Source: Streptomyces nigra
GTDB taxonomy: Bacteria > Actinomycetota > Actinomycetes > Streptomycetales > Streptomycetaceae
Direction of reading: 5' to 3'
Length of the DNA stretch: 64,000 nt
Assembly: GCF_003074055.1 (NCBI RefSeq)
Contig: NZ_CP029043.1
Coordinates: 6,378,501 to 6,442,500, forward strand
Made by a program: the position numbers and the translations under genes. The notes below the pieces were generated by a model. It ran no database searches. It was not told where the DNA came from and was given only the letters and a program-made list of their open reading frames with translations. This document shows positions 43,741-53,037 of this stretch, piece after piece; the first letter of the stretch is position 1; each line of letters opens with the position of its first letter.

Positions 43741-45177
43741 GTGAGCAAGGACGCCGTGAACACGGCAGTGGCCGCGACCCCCGAACCCGCGGCCAAGACG
43801 CCCGCGGACGCGGGCGACGCCGGTTACAGCAAGGACCTCAAGGCCCGCCACGTCAACATGATCGCCATCGGCGGGGCCATCGGCACCGGCCTCTTCCTCG
43901 GCGCGGGCGGACGCCTGCAGAGCGCGGGACCCGCGCTCGCCCTGGCCTACCTCGTCTGCGGCGTCTTCGCCTTCTTCGTGGTGCGCGCGCTCGGCGAGCT
44001 CGTCCTGTACCGGCCCTCGTCCGGGTCCTTCGTGTCGTACGCGCGCGAGTTCCTCGGTGAGAAGGGCGCCTACGTCGCCGGCTGGATGTACTTCCTGAAC
44101 TGGTCCACGACCGGGATCGCCGACATCACCGCGATCGCGCTCTACACGCACTACTGGAGCCTGTTCACCGACATCCCGCAGTGGCTGCTGGCCCTGGCCG
44201 CCCTGGCGGTCGTCCTGGCCGTGAACCTGATCTCGGTGAAGATCTTCGGCGAGATGGAGTTCTGGTTCGCGATCGTCAAGGTCGCCACCCTCGTCGCCTT
44301 CATGCTGGTCGGCGTCTTCCTGCTCGCCACCCGGCACGAGGTCGGCGGCACCACCCCCGGCCTCGGCGTGATCACCGACAACGGCGGCATCCTCCCGCAC
44401 GGCGCGATGCCCGTCGTCCTGGTCATGCAGGGCGTGATCTTCGCGTACGCCGCCCTGGAACTCGTCGGCGTCGCCGCGGGCGAGACCGCGGAACCGGAGA
44501 AGGTCGTCCCACGCGCGGTGAACTCGATCATGTGGCGGGTCGGCCTCTTCTACTGCGGCTCCGTCGTCCTGCTCGCCCTGCTGCTGCCCGGCTCGGTGTA
44601 CTCGGCCGACGAGAGCCCCTTCGTCACCGTGCTGTCGAAGATCGGCGTCCCGGCGGCCGGTGACGTGATGAACCTCGTCGTCCTGACGGCCGCGATGTCC
44701 TCGCTGAACTCCGGCCTGTACTCCACGGGCCGCATCCTGCGCTCCATGGCGACGGCGGGCTCCGCCCCGAAGTTCACCGCCCGGATGAACCGCAGCCAGG
44801 TCCCCTACGGCGGCATCCTGCTCACCTGCGCCGTCTGCGTGCTCGGCGTCGGCCTGAACTACCTCGTGCCGAGCAAGGCGTTCGAGATCGTCCTGAACGT
44901 GGCGTCCCTGGGCATCATCTCCACCTGGGTGATCATCATGATCTGCCACCTGGTCCTCGTCCGCCGGGCCCGGGCGGGCCTGCTGCGCCGCCCGTCCTTC
45001 CGGCTCCCCGGCAGCCCGGTCACGGAGATCGCCACGATCGCCTTCCTGCTGGTCTGCCTCGGCATGATGGCCAACGACCCCGAGGTCGGCCGCAAGACCC
45101 TCCTCCTCATCCCCGTCATCGCCGCGGTGCTCGTCGCGGGCTGGTTCACGGTCCGCCGCCGGGTGGCTGCTTCCTAG
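43741..45177 (+). CDS. Amino-acid permease (APC superfamily, AAT type)
   Basis: 478 aa with about 12 membrane helices. NMIAIGGAIGTGLFLGAGGRL is the conserved first helix of bacterial amino-acid transporters; FAYAALELVGVAAGETAEPE and the SSLNSGLYSTGRIL segment are typical of the AnsP/GabP/CycA group. Proton-driven uptake of an amino acid such as asparagine or GABA is likely; the exact substrate is not decidable. GTG 43741 fits the hydrophilic N-terminus SKDAVNTAVAAT. Confidence 0.92.
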   Translation: MSKDAVNTAVAATPEPAAKTPADAGDAGYSKDLKARHVNMIAIGGAIGTGLFLGAGGRLQSAGPALALAYLVCGVFAFFVVRALGELVLYRPSSGSFVSYAREFLGEKGAYVAGWMYFLNWSTTGIADITAIALYTHYWSLFTDIPQWLLALAALAVVLAVNLISVKIFGEMEFWFAIVKVATLVAFMLVGVFLLATRHEVGGTTPGLGVITDNGGILPHGAMPVVLVMQGVIFAYAALELVGVAAGETAEPEKVVPRAVNSIMWRVGLFYCGSVVLLALLLPGSVYSADESPFVTVLSKIGVPAAGDVMNLVVLTAAMSSLNSGLYSTGRILRSMATAGSAPKFTARMNRSQVPYGGILLTCAVCVLGVGLNYLVPSKAFEIVLNVASLGIISTWVIIMICHLVLVRRARAGLLRRPSFRLPGSPVTEIATIAFLLVCLGMMANDPEVGRKTLLLIPVIAAVLVAGWFTVRRRVAAS

Positions 45178-45216
45178 GAGGGCCGCACTGTCGGTAGTGG
45201 CCGCTACGGTGGCGTC

Positions 45217-46155
45217 ATGTCGGAGATCACGTATGTCCCGGGTGACGCCACCGCCGGCCGCGCCATCGACGTCCTGGTGCTGGGCGGCGCCGGGGTCGAC
45301 ACCATCGTGCGGGTGCCGGAGCTGCCGCTCCCGTACGCCGACAGCTACATGATCGACAGCGGTATCCGGACCCGGGCCGGGCAGACCGGGGACTTCGTGG
45401 CCGTCGCCCTGACCGCCCTCGGCCTGCGCACCCACCACCTCGACTTCCTCGGCGACGACCCCGAGGGCGACCTCGTCCGCGCCCTGCACCGCGACCACGG
45501 CATCCCCCTCACCGCAGTGCCGCAGCCCGCCGGAACCAAGCGCGCCGTCAATCTCGTCGGGCCCGACGGCCGCCGGCTCTCCCTGTACGACACCAGCAGG
45601 TCGCACTCCGACGACCGGTTCCCCGAGGACACGCTGCGCGCCCTCGCCGGCGCGAGCCGCCACGCGCACGTCTCCCTCACCCAGCCCTGCGCGCACGCCC
45701 TGCCCGTCCTGCGCGAAACGGGCGTCACGCTCTCCACCGACCTGCACGACTGGGACGGGGAGAACCCGTACCACGAGCCCTTCGCGTACGCCGCCGACGT
45801 GGTGTTCCTCTCCGCCGCCGCACTCGGCGACCCGGAGCGCGCCATGCGCCGGATCGCCGAGCGGGGGAGGGCCGAGGTCGTCGTCGCCACGGCCGGCGCG
45901 CGGGGCGCCCTCGTCCTCGCGGACGACGAGCTGACGCGGCTGCCCGCCGTCACGCCGCCCGCGCCGGTGGTCGACTCCAACGGCGCGGGCGACGCCTTCG
46001 CGGCCGCGTTCCTGCACGCCTGGCTGAACCGCGAGACACCGCTGCGCAGCGCCCTGTTCGGCACGATCGCCGGCGCCCACGCCTGCACGGTGCCGGCCAC
46101 GGAGACGACGGCGATAGGCCTGGACGAGCTGCGCGTCCGCGCCGCAGACCTCTAG
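45217..46155 (+). CDS. PfkB-family carbohydrate kinase
   Basis: 312 aa ribokinase-like fold. VDVLVLGGAGVDTIV-type strand at the N-terminus (here IDVLVLGGAGVDTIV) and DSNGAGDAFAAAF, with the catalytic Asp and anion hole, are diagnostic. GIRTRAGQTGDFVAVALTAL binds the sugar. It phosphorylates a sugar or nucleoside; the substrate is unknown. It ends 4 bp from the convergent M1 peptidase gene and follows the permease by 39 bp, so the two may share a transcript. Confidence 0.9.
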   Translation: MSEITYVPGDATAGRAIDVLVLGGAGVDTIVRVPELPLPYADSYMIDSGIRTRAGQTGDFVAVALTALGLRTHHLDFLGDDPEGDLVRALHRDHGIPLTAVPQPAGTKRAVNLVGPDGRRLSLYDTSRSHSDDRFPEDTLRALAGASRHAHVSLTQPCAHALPVLRETGVTLSTDLHDWDGENPYHEPFAYAADVVFLSAAALGDPERAMRRIAERGRAEVVVATAGARGALVLADDELTRLPAVTPPAPVVDSNGAGDAFAAAFLHAWLNRETPLRSALFGTIAGAHACTVPATETTAIGLDELRVRAADL

Positions 46156-46159
46156 AAGG

Positions 46160-47650
46160 TCAGTGCGCGTGCACCCCGTTCGTCGCGGCGATCTTCTTCC
46201 ACGACTTCGGCCGCTCCGGGGCCTGCGGTCCGGCGACCGAGGCGGCCCGCGCCACCGCCGCGGACGGCTTCGACGGCTGGAACAGCCAGGTGTCGAACAG
46301 CGCAGCGAGCGGCTGCCCGGACACCTCCTCCGCGTACCGGCGGAAGTCGGCCACCGACGCGTTGCCGTAGGCGTGCTTCGCGGTCCAGCCCTTCAGGATC
46401 GTGAAGAACGCGTCGTCGCCGATCGTGTCGCGCAGTGCCTGCAGGGCCAGCGCGCCCCGGTCGTAGACCGCCCCGTGGAACTGGTTCTCCGGGCCCGGGT
46501 CACCGGGCTTCACCGTCCAGAAGGGGTCGTCGGCCGGCCGGGAGGCGTACGTGTACGCGGCGATCTCGCTCGCCGTCCCCTCGCCCTCGTGCTCCGACCA
46601 CAGCCACTGCGCGTACCGGGCGAAGCCCTCGTTGATCCAGATGTCCTTCCAGCCCTTCACGGACACCGAGTCGCCGTACCACTGGTGGGCCAGCTCGTGC
46701 ACGACGACGCTGGTGTTCGACCCGTTCGCGAACTGCCGCGGGCTGTAGAACGGCCGGGTCTGCGTCTCCAGCGCGTAGCCCGTGTTGGTGTTCGGCACAT
46801 AGCCGCCGAGCGCGTCGAAGGGATACGGCCCGAAGAACTCGCTCAGCCAGTCGGCGATCTCACCGGTCCGCTCGACGCTGGCCCGCGCGGCGCCGTAGTG
46901 CGGCCCCAGGTCCTTGCTGTACGCGTTGACCACCGGGATGCCGCTGTCGCTCGTCCCCGTCGTCACGTCGAACCGGCCGACGGCGAGCGTGGCGAGATAG
47001 GTCGCCTGCGGCTTGCTGGACCGCCAGTTGTAGCGGGTCCAGCCCAGGCGTGAACTCGTCGACTGCAGCGTGCCGTTGGAGATGGCCTGGGTGCCGTCCG
47101 GGACCTGCACCGAGACGTCGTAGGTCGCCTTGTCCAGCGGATGGTCGTTGCCGGGGAACCACCACCAGGCGGCCTCCGGCTCGTTCGCGGCGACCCCGCC
47201 GTCCGGGGTGCGGTGCCAACTGGTGAAGCCGTAGGCCTTCTTCGAGGACGGCACACCCTTGTAGCGCACGACGATCGTGAGGTCCGTGCCCTTGTCCAGT
47301 GGCTTCTTCGGCGTGATCTCCAGCTCGTGCTCCCCGGAGGTGGCGAACGCCGCCTTCGCGCCGTTGACGCGGACCTCTCCCACGTCCAGCAGGAAGTCCA
47401 GGTTCAGCCGGGACAGGTCCCGCGTGGTACGCGCGAGCAGGGTCGCCGTGCCCTCCAGTTCGTCCGTGGCCGGCCGGTACGTCAGCCGGAGGTCGTAGTG
47501 GGAGACGTCGTATCCGCCGTTGCCGTAGGCCGGGTAGTAGGGGTCGCCGATGCCCGGGGCGCCAGGGGCGTGACTCGCCGCCGAGGCCGGGATCACCAGC
47601 ATCAGGGAGGCGGCCGCGAGGGCGCCCGGCGCCATGAATCTGCGGTGCAC
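46160..47650 (-). CDS. Secreted M1-family zinc aminopeptidase
   Basis: 496 aa. A signal peptide ends around ASAASHAPG. The gluzincin motif HELAH is at 318-322 with the third zinc ligand Glu341 in NEGFARY. GYALETQTRP upstream takes the place of the GAMEN exopeptidase motif. It lacks the large C-terminal ERAP-like domain, as in short actinobacterial M1 enzymes. GTG 47650 has GGAG 7 nt upstream. Role: release of N-terminal amino acids outside the cell. Divergent from the CocE-type gene. Confidence 0.92.
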   Translation of the reverse strand: MHRRFMAPGALAAASLMLVIPASAASHAPGAPGIGDPYYPAYGNGGYDVSHYDLRLTYRPATDELEGTATLLARTTRDLSRLNLDFLLDVGEVRVNGAKAAFATSGEHELEITPKKPLDKGTDLTIVVRYKGVPSSKKAYGFTSWHRTPDGGVAANEPEAAWWWFPGNDHPLDKATYDVSVQVPDGTQAISNGTLQSTSSRLGWTRYNWRSSKPQATYLATLAVGRFDVTTGTSDSGIPVVNAYSKDLGPHYGAARASVERTGEIADWLSEFFGPYPFDALGGYVPNTNTGYALETQTRPFYSPRQFANGSNTSVVVHELAHQWYGDSVSVKGWKDIWINEGFARYAQWLWSEHEGEGTASEIAAYTYASRPADDPFWTVKPGDPGPENQFHGAVYDRGALALQALRDTIGDDAFFTILKGWTAKHAYGNASVADFRRYAEEVSGQPLAALFDTWLFQPSKPSAAVARAASVAGPQAPERPKSWKKIAATNGVHAH

Positions 47651-47861
47651 GAAAGCTCCAAGTCGTAGGGGACCGAAGTCTGTCGGGAGCCTATTCACCC
47701 TCTGTGCCCCCGGTGTGTCCATGGCCACCGCCGTCACACGATCGCCATCCGGCCGACACGTGCCGCACCGCCCGGGGGCGGTTATCGGCCACCCGAGGCC
47801 GCTCGGGGCACCCCGGTCCTCACGTGTCGTCAGTCGCCCTCTTCTGCATGGGAGTTGACCG

Positions 47862-49832
47862 ATGTACCGTCCGCGCATGCCGAACCGTACGCGCTCGACG
47901 ATCTGGAGACCGCTCACGACGGCGGCCACCGCCGCCCTCCTGGCGACGTTCCTCGCGCCCACGACGGCCCACCCGGCCCCGCGCGAGAGCCGACCCGTCC
48001 ACTCCTACGAGAACGCCGTCCGCGAGGCCGTCTGGGTGGACACCGGACTCGACGCCGACCGCGACGGCCGCCCCGACCGGGTCGCAGTCGACATCGTCCG
48101 GCCCCGCGAGGCCGCCGCCCAGGGCCGCAAGGTGCCCGTCATCATGGACGCCAGCCCGTACTACTCGTGCTGCGGGCGCGGCAACGAGAGCCAGAAGAAG
48201 ACGTACGACGCGAACGGCGACGTCGTACGGATGCCGCTGTTCTACGACAACTACTTCGTGCCGCGCGGCTACGCCGTCGTCGGCGTCGACCTCGCCGGCA
48301 CCAACCGCTCCGACGGCTGCGTGGACGTCGGCGGCCGCTCCGACATCCTCTCCGCGAAGGCCGTCGTCGACTGGCTGAACGGCCGCGCCACCGCGTACAC
48401 GACCCGCACCGGCACCACCCGCGCCAAGGCGACCTGGACCAACGGCCGCACCGGCATGATCGGCAAGAGCTGGGACGGCACCATCGCCAACGGCGTCGCC
48501 GCCACCGGTGTGAAAGGCCTGAAGACGATCGTCCCGATCAGCGCGATCTCCTCCTGGTACGACTACTACTTCCAGCAGGGCGCCCCGCTCTACGACTCCG
48601 GGCCCGACTGGCTCTCCGACTACGTGAACAGCCCCGACGCCCGCGCCAAGTGCGCCGCCGTCCAGCAGAAGCTCGTCGACGGGGCCCCGCGCACCGGCGA
48701 CTGGACGCCCCTGTGGACCGAGCGCGACTACGTCAAGGACGCGCGCAAGGTGCGGGCGAGCGTCTTCCTCGTCCACGGCACACAGGACCTCAACGTCCGG
48801 ATGAAGCACGTCGGCCAGTGGTGGGACGCCCTGGCGAAGAACGGCGTCGAGCGCAAGATCTGGCTCGCCCAGACCGGTCACGTCGACCCGTTCGACTTCC
48901 GCCGCGCCGAGTGGGTGAGGACTCTGCACCGCTGGTTCGACCACGAACTCCTCGGCTACGACAACGGCATCGACCGCGAGCCGATGGCCGACGTCGAGCG
49001 CGCCCCCGACCAGTGGGTCACCTCCCCGGTCTGGCCGCCGCGCGGCACCGCCACCACCACCCTGCGCCCCGCGCACGGCGAGCAACCCGGCGTCGGCACC
49101 CTGGGCCTGCGCGAGGGCCGCGGCACCGAGACGTTCACGGACGACCCGCGGCGCGGCGAGACCGACTGGGCCGCCCGGATCGACAGCCCCACCGCCGACA
49201 AGGCCGGCTTCGTGACCGGCCCGCTCACCCGCGATCTGCGGCTGTCCGGCTCCTCGAGGGTCACCGTCACCGCGACCCCGAGCACCGCCACGGCCCATCT
49301 GTCCGCCGTCCTGGTCGACCTCGGCCCCGACACGATCCGCGACTACGCCGCGAGCGGGGAGGGCGTCACCACGCTCACCGACCGTGACTGCTGGGGCGCG
49401 AGCACCACCGGCGACAGCGCCTGCTTCCTGCGGACCGCCGCCGACACCACCGACGTCGAGCACACGGTCGTCAGCCGCGGCTGGGCCGACCTCGGCAACC
49501 ACGCCTCCGCCCATCAGGGAGGGCCGCTCACCCCGGGCAAGGCGTACACGATCACCCTCGACCTGGCGGCCACCGACCATGTCGTCCCGGCCGGCCACCG
49601 GCTCGCCCTGATCGTCGCCGGCACCGACAAGGACCTCATCGACCCGCCGTCGACCAGGCCCACCCTCACCCTCGACCTGTCCCGCACGAAGGCCCGGGTG
49701 CCGTTCGTCGGCGGCGCCGCCGCGTTCGCCCGCGCCACCGCCGGCTCGCCCGGCGCCTCGCCCACCGGGCACCTCGACGGGGTGTCGGGTCCGTCCCAGC
49801 GCGCCGGGCGGATTCCGGAGGGAGGCCGATGA
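47862..49832 (+). CDS. Secreted CocE/NonD-type Xaa-Pro dipeptidyl-peptidase
   Basis: 656 aa. Signal peptide to about residue 38. The alpha/beta-hydrolase core holds the nucleophile Ser203 in GMIGKSWDGT, Asp in VHGTQDLNV and His in TGHVDPF. The C-terminal jelly-roll (PPAP-type) domain covers ~400-640 (VTATPSTATAHLSAVLVDLG). The family includes X-prolyl dipeptidyl peptidases and cocaine-esterase-like enzymes; YYSCCGRGNESQKK fits the Streptomyces X-Pro branch. The stop overlaps the M14 gene start (ATGA), indicating a coupled pair of exported peptidases. Confidence 0.9.
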   Translation: MYRPRMPNRTRSTIWRPLTTAATAALLATFLAPTTAHPAPRESRPVHSYENAVREAVWVDTGLDADRDGRPDRVAVDIVRPREAAAQGRKVPVIMDASPYYSCCGRGNESQKKTYDANGDVVRMPLFYDNYFVPRGYAVVGVDLAGTNRSDGCVDVGGRSDILSAKAVVDWLNGRATAYTTRTGTTRAKATWTNGRTGMIGKSWDGTIANGVAATGVKGLKTIVPISAISSWYDYYFQQGAPLYDSGPDWLSDYVNSPDARAKCAAVQQKLVDGAPRTGDWTPLWTERDYVKDARKVRASVFLVHGTQDLNVRMKHVGQWWDALAKNGVERKIWLAQTGHVDPFDFRRAEWVRTLHRWFDHELLGYDNGIDREPMADVERAPDQWVTSPVWPPRGTATTTLRPAHGEQPGVGTLGLREGRGTETFTDDPRRGETDWAARIDSPTADKAGFVTGPLTRDLRLSGSSRVTVTATPSTATAHLSAVLVDLGPDTIRDYAASGEGVTTLTDRDCWGASTTGDSACFLRTAADTTDVEHTVVSRGWADLGNHASAHQGGPLTPGKAYTITLDLAATDHVVPAGHRLALIVAGTDKDLIDPPSTRPTLTLDLSRTKARVPFVGGAAAFARATAGSPGASPTGHLDGVSGPSQRAGRIPEGGR

Positions 49833-51088
49833 GCCGCGCCGGAGCACTCGTCCTGACCGGGGCCGCCCTCGCCGCCTGCCTGGTGGCCGGCCCCGCCCAC
49901 GCCACCCCCTCGCCGCCCCGCACCGGCTTCGAGCAGTCGAACGGGGCCCGCTGGACCACCCAGCCCGAGGAACAGTCCCTGCTGGCCACCGTCGACCGGG
50001 CGAGCGACCGGGTCTCCGTCGCCCGGATCGGCACCACCGGCCAGGGCCGCCCCCTCCAGCTCGTCCGTATCGGGGACCGCAGGGCCGCGCACAAGGTGAT
50101 GCTGGTGTGCAGCCAGCACGGTGACGAACCGTCGGGCCGCGAGGCCTGCCTCTCCACCGTCCGAGACCTGGCCTACGCCAACGACCGCGCCACCCGCCGG
50201 TTCCTGGAGCGCACCACCGTGCTGGTCGTGCCCACCGCCAACCCCGACGGCCGGGCCGCCGACACCCGCGGCAACGGCGACGGCGTCGACGTCAACCGCG
50301 ACCATCTCGCCCTCGCCACCGCCGAGGGCCGCGCCATGGCCGCCGTCGTCCGCGACGAACGGCCCGACATCGTCTACGACCTGCACGAGTACGGCGCCAC
50401 CCCGCCGTACTACGACAAGGACCTGTTCGACCTGTGGCCGCGCAACCTCAACACGGACGGCGCGGTCCACGACGCCGCCCGCACCCTGTCCGAGGCGTAT
50501 GTGCGCCCCGCGGCGGCACGCGCCGGCCACACCACGGGGACGTACGGCATCTGGACCGACCCGGTGACCGGCGAACCGGTCCGGCAGGTCGCCGGGGACG
50601 GCCAGGAACGCATCCTGCGGAACATGACCGGCGTCAAGCACGCCGTGGGCCTGCTCATCGAGAGCCGGGTCGACGCCCTCACCGACGCCGAGCGGGACGA
50701 CCCGGCCCTGAACCACCGGCGCCGGGTGGGCTCGCAGATCGCGGCGCTCGGCGGGCTGTTCCGGTTCGCCGGCGAGGAGCGCGGGCGCGTCGAACGGGCC
50801 ACCACCTCCGCCCGGCTCGCCGGCTGGGCCGACCGAGGCCCGGTGTACGTGGGTGGCGCCGACAACGACCCGCCCGGACCGGCGGAGGTGATCGCGGACC
50901 CGCCCTGCGGCTACCGGCTGACCGAGGCCCAGTACGCGCAGGTCGCGGACGAGCTCGCGCTCCACGGGGTGCGCACCCGGGGCACCTATGTGCCGCTGAG
51001 GCAGCCGCTGCGCGCGCTCGTCCCGCTGCTCCTGGACGAGCGTGCGCCGTACCACCTCACGGAGGGTGAGCCCGACACCGGCTGCTGA
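49829..51088 (+). CDS. Secreted M14-family zinc carboxypeptidase
   Basis: 419 aa. Signal peptide ends near GPAHATPS. Zinc ligands His97 and Glu100 are in SQHGDEPSGRE; NPDGRAADTRGNGDGVDVNRDH is the substrate-binding segment, and DLHEYG provides the third ligand. Members remove C-terminal residues or act on peptidoglycan stem peptides. Its start overlaps the stop of the X-Pro peptidase gene, so both are made together, probably for peptide scavenging. A C-terminal ~120-aa domain of unknown type follows the catalytic part. Confidence 0.9.
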   Translation: MSRAGALVLTGAALAACLVAGPAHATPSPPRTGFEQSNGARWTTQPEEQSLLATVDRASDRVSVARIGTTGQGRPLQLVRIGDRRAAHKVMLVCSQHGDEPSGREACLSTVRDLAYANDRATRRFLERTTVLVVPTANPDGRAADTRGNGDGVDVNRDHLALATAEGRAMAAVVRDERPDIVYDLHEYGATPPYYDKDLFDLWPRNLNTDGAVHDAARTLSEAYVRPAAARAGHTTGTYGIWTDPVTGEPVRQVAGDGQERILRNMTGVKHAVGLLIESRVDALTDAERDDPALNHRRRVGSQIAALGGLFRFAGEERGRVERATTSARLAGWADRGPVYVGGADNDPPGPAEVIADPPCGYRLTEAQYAQVADELALHGVRTRGTYVPLRQPLRALVPLLLDERAPYHLTEGEPDTGC

Positions 51089-51120
51089 ACGGGGTCCGCG
51101 TGGCGGTTTCTGTGGTAGGT

Positions 51121-51162
51121 CCTGGAAAACACGTGGTGACCGGCGTATCCACCGTTTCCAGG
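51121..51162 (+). promoter_or_regulatory. Inverted repeat in the BCCT leader
   Basis: CCTGGAAA (51121-51128) and TTTCCAGG (51155-51162) are perfect 8-bp arms. The right arm ends inside the GGGGAAGG ribosome-binding region of the transporter gene. It could be an operator or an RNA stem that limits translation; no known riboswitch is recognised. Confidence 0.45.
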
Positions 51163-51176
51163 GGAAGGTGCCGCAG

Positions 51177-52883
51177 ATGACTGACGATCTGAAGCAGAGA
51201 GGCGGTGAGGGTCCGGAAACGCCCGCGGGCGCTTCCGCCCGCCGTACCGACCGAGTGGTGTTCGGTGTCACCGCGGCCATCACCCTGGCCTTCGTGATCT
51301 GGGGAGCGACGGGGACGGACTCGCTGGAGAGCGCGTCCTCGACGCTCCTCGACGGCCTGATCCACAACGGCGGCTGGGCGTTCATGCTGGCCGCCTCCGC
51401 GTTCGTGGTGTTCGCGCTCTGGCTCGCCATCAGCCGGTACGGGCGGATCCACCTGGGTGCCGAGGGCGAGGAGCCCGAGTTCAAGACGGTGTCCTGGGTC
51501 GCCATGATGTTCAGCGCCGGCATGGGCATCGGCCTGATGTTCTACGGCGTCAGCGAGCCGCTCGCGCACTACACGACACCGCCCCCGGGCACCGACCCCG
51601 CCAACTCCGGTGAGCGCATGGAGACGGCGATGGCCACCACCCTCTTCCACTGGACACTGCATCCCTGGGCGATCTACGCGGTGGTCGGGCTCGCCATCGC
51701 CTACAGCACCTTCCGCAAGCGCCGGCGCCAGACGATCAGCGCGGTCTTCATCCCCCTGATCGGGGAACGGCACGCGAACGGTGTCACGGGACGCGTGATC
51801 GACATCCTCGCGATCATCGCGACCGTCTTCGGCTCCGCCGCCTCCCTGGGCCTCGGCGCCCTGCAGATCGGCTCCGGCTTCCAGGAGCTGGACTGGATGG
51901 ACGACGTGAGCACCGGTCTGCTCGTCGCGATCATCGCGGTGCTGACGCTGGCCTTCGTCGCCTCGGCCGTCTCCGGCATCGAGCGGGGCATCCAGTGGCT
52001 GTCGAACATCAACATGGTGCTCGCCCTGATCCTCGCCGTGTTCGTGTTCATCGCGGGCCCGACGATCATCGTCCTGGACCTGCTGCCCACCTCCGTCTTC
52101 TCCTACCTCGGCGATCTGCCCCAGCTCGCCGGGCGCACCGAGGCCAGCGGCGGCGAGGGGGTCGCCGCGTGGCTCGGCAGCTGGACGGTCTTCTACTGGG
52201 CGTGGTGGATCTCCTGGACGCCGTTCGTCGGCATGTTCATCGCGCGCATCAGCCGCGGGCGCACCATCCGGCAGTTCGTCGGCGGTGTCATCCTCGTGCC
52301 CAGCACGGTCAGCCTCGTCTGGTTCGCGATCTTCGGCGGTTCCGCGATGAAGGTGAAGGAGGGCGGCGGTCTCGCCGGGAAGGACACCCCCGAGGGCCAG
52401 CTCTTCGGCCTCCTCCAGGAGTTCCCGATCGCCACCGTCACCAGCCTGCTGGTGATGATCCTGGTCGGCATCTTCTTCGTGTCCGGAGCCGACGCGGCGT
52501 CCATCGTGATGGGGACGCTCTCCCAGAAGGGCGCCCTGGAGCCGGGCCGCTTCGTCGTCGTCTTCTGGGGTGTTGTCACCGGTGCCGTGGCGGCCATCAT
52601 GCTGCTCGTGGGCAGCGGCCAGGGCGACGCCCTGACGGGACTCCAGAACCTCACGATCCTGGCGGCGGCACCCTTCGTCCTGGTGATGATCGGGATGTGT
52701 GTGGCCCTCATGCGCGATCTGCGGCAGGACCCGGTCATCGTGCGCGGCGAGATCGGCTCCGAGGCCGTCGACCTCGCGGTGATCGAGGGACACAAGCGGT
52801 ACGACGGGGAGTTCGAGATCAAGGTGGGCCCGGGCCCCGGTACCGAGACCAGCGGAGACCCCCTGGGTCACGACCACGGCTGA
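51177..52883 (+). CDS. BCCT-family glycine betaine/choline/carnitine transporter
   Basis: 568 aa with about 12 membrane helices. GMGIGLMFYGVSEPLAHY carries the glycine-rich motif of sodium-coupled betaine carriers. TLFHWTLHPWAIYA and YWAWWISWTPFVGMFIARIS form the aromatic box region for quaternary amines. A ~70-aa charged C-terminal tail (VIEGHKRYDGEFEIK) could sense osmotic state, as in BetP. ATG 51177. Likely role: osmolyte uptake. No catabolic genes for betaine are adjacent. Confidence 0.94.
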   Translation: MTDDLKQRGGEGPETPAGASARRTDRVVFGVTAAITLAFVIWGATGTDSLESASSTLLDGLIHNGGWAFMLAASAFVVFALWLAISRYGRIHLGAEGEEPEFKTVSWVAMMFSAGMGIGLMFYGVSEPLAHYTTPPPGTDPANSGERMETAMATTLFHWTLHPWAIYAVVGLAIAYSTFRKRRRQTISAVFIPLIGERHANGVTGRVIDILAIIATVFGSAASLGLGALQIGSGFQELDWMDDVSTGLLVAIIAVLTLAFVASAVSGIERGIQWLSNINMVLALILAVFVFIAGPTIIVLDLLPTSVFSYLGDLPQLAGRTEASGGEGVAAWLGSWTVFYWAWWISWTPFVGMFIARISRGRTIRQFVGGVILVPSTVSLVWFAIFGGSAMKVKEGGGLAGKDTPEGQLFGLLQEFPIATVTSLLVMILVGIFFVSGADAASIVMGTLSQKGALEPGRFVVVFWGVVTGAVAAIMLLVGSGQGDALTGLQNLTILAAAPFVLVMIGMCVALMRDLRQDPVIVRGEIGSEAVDLAVIEGHKRYDGEFEIKVGPGPGTETSGDPLGHDHG

Positions 52884-53037
52884 GGGGCGCATCGACGTGG
52901 GGGAGGCGGCCCGTCCGCCTCCCGCGCGCCCCCGCCCAACCCCTCACGCCCGCGCGTGCGTTCGGCCCCCCGAACCGGACAGAGCGGAATATGTCATGCC
53001 GCGCTCATACCGGTCCCGCTCTGGGGATACTCACACC

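Noticed and set aside
51121..51162. A known riboswitch in front of the BCCT gene.
   Set aside because: The leader is only 88 nt with a single 8-bp stem; no conserved riboswitch core is visible.
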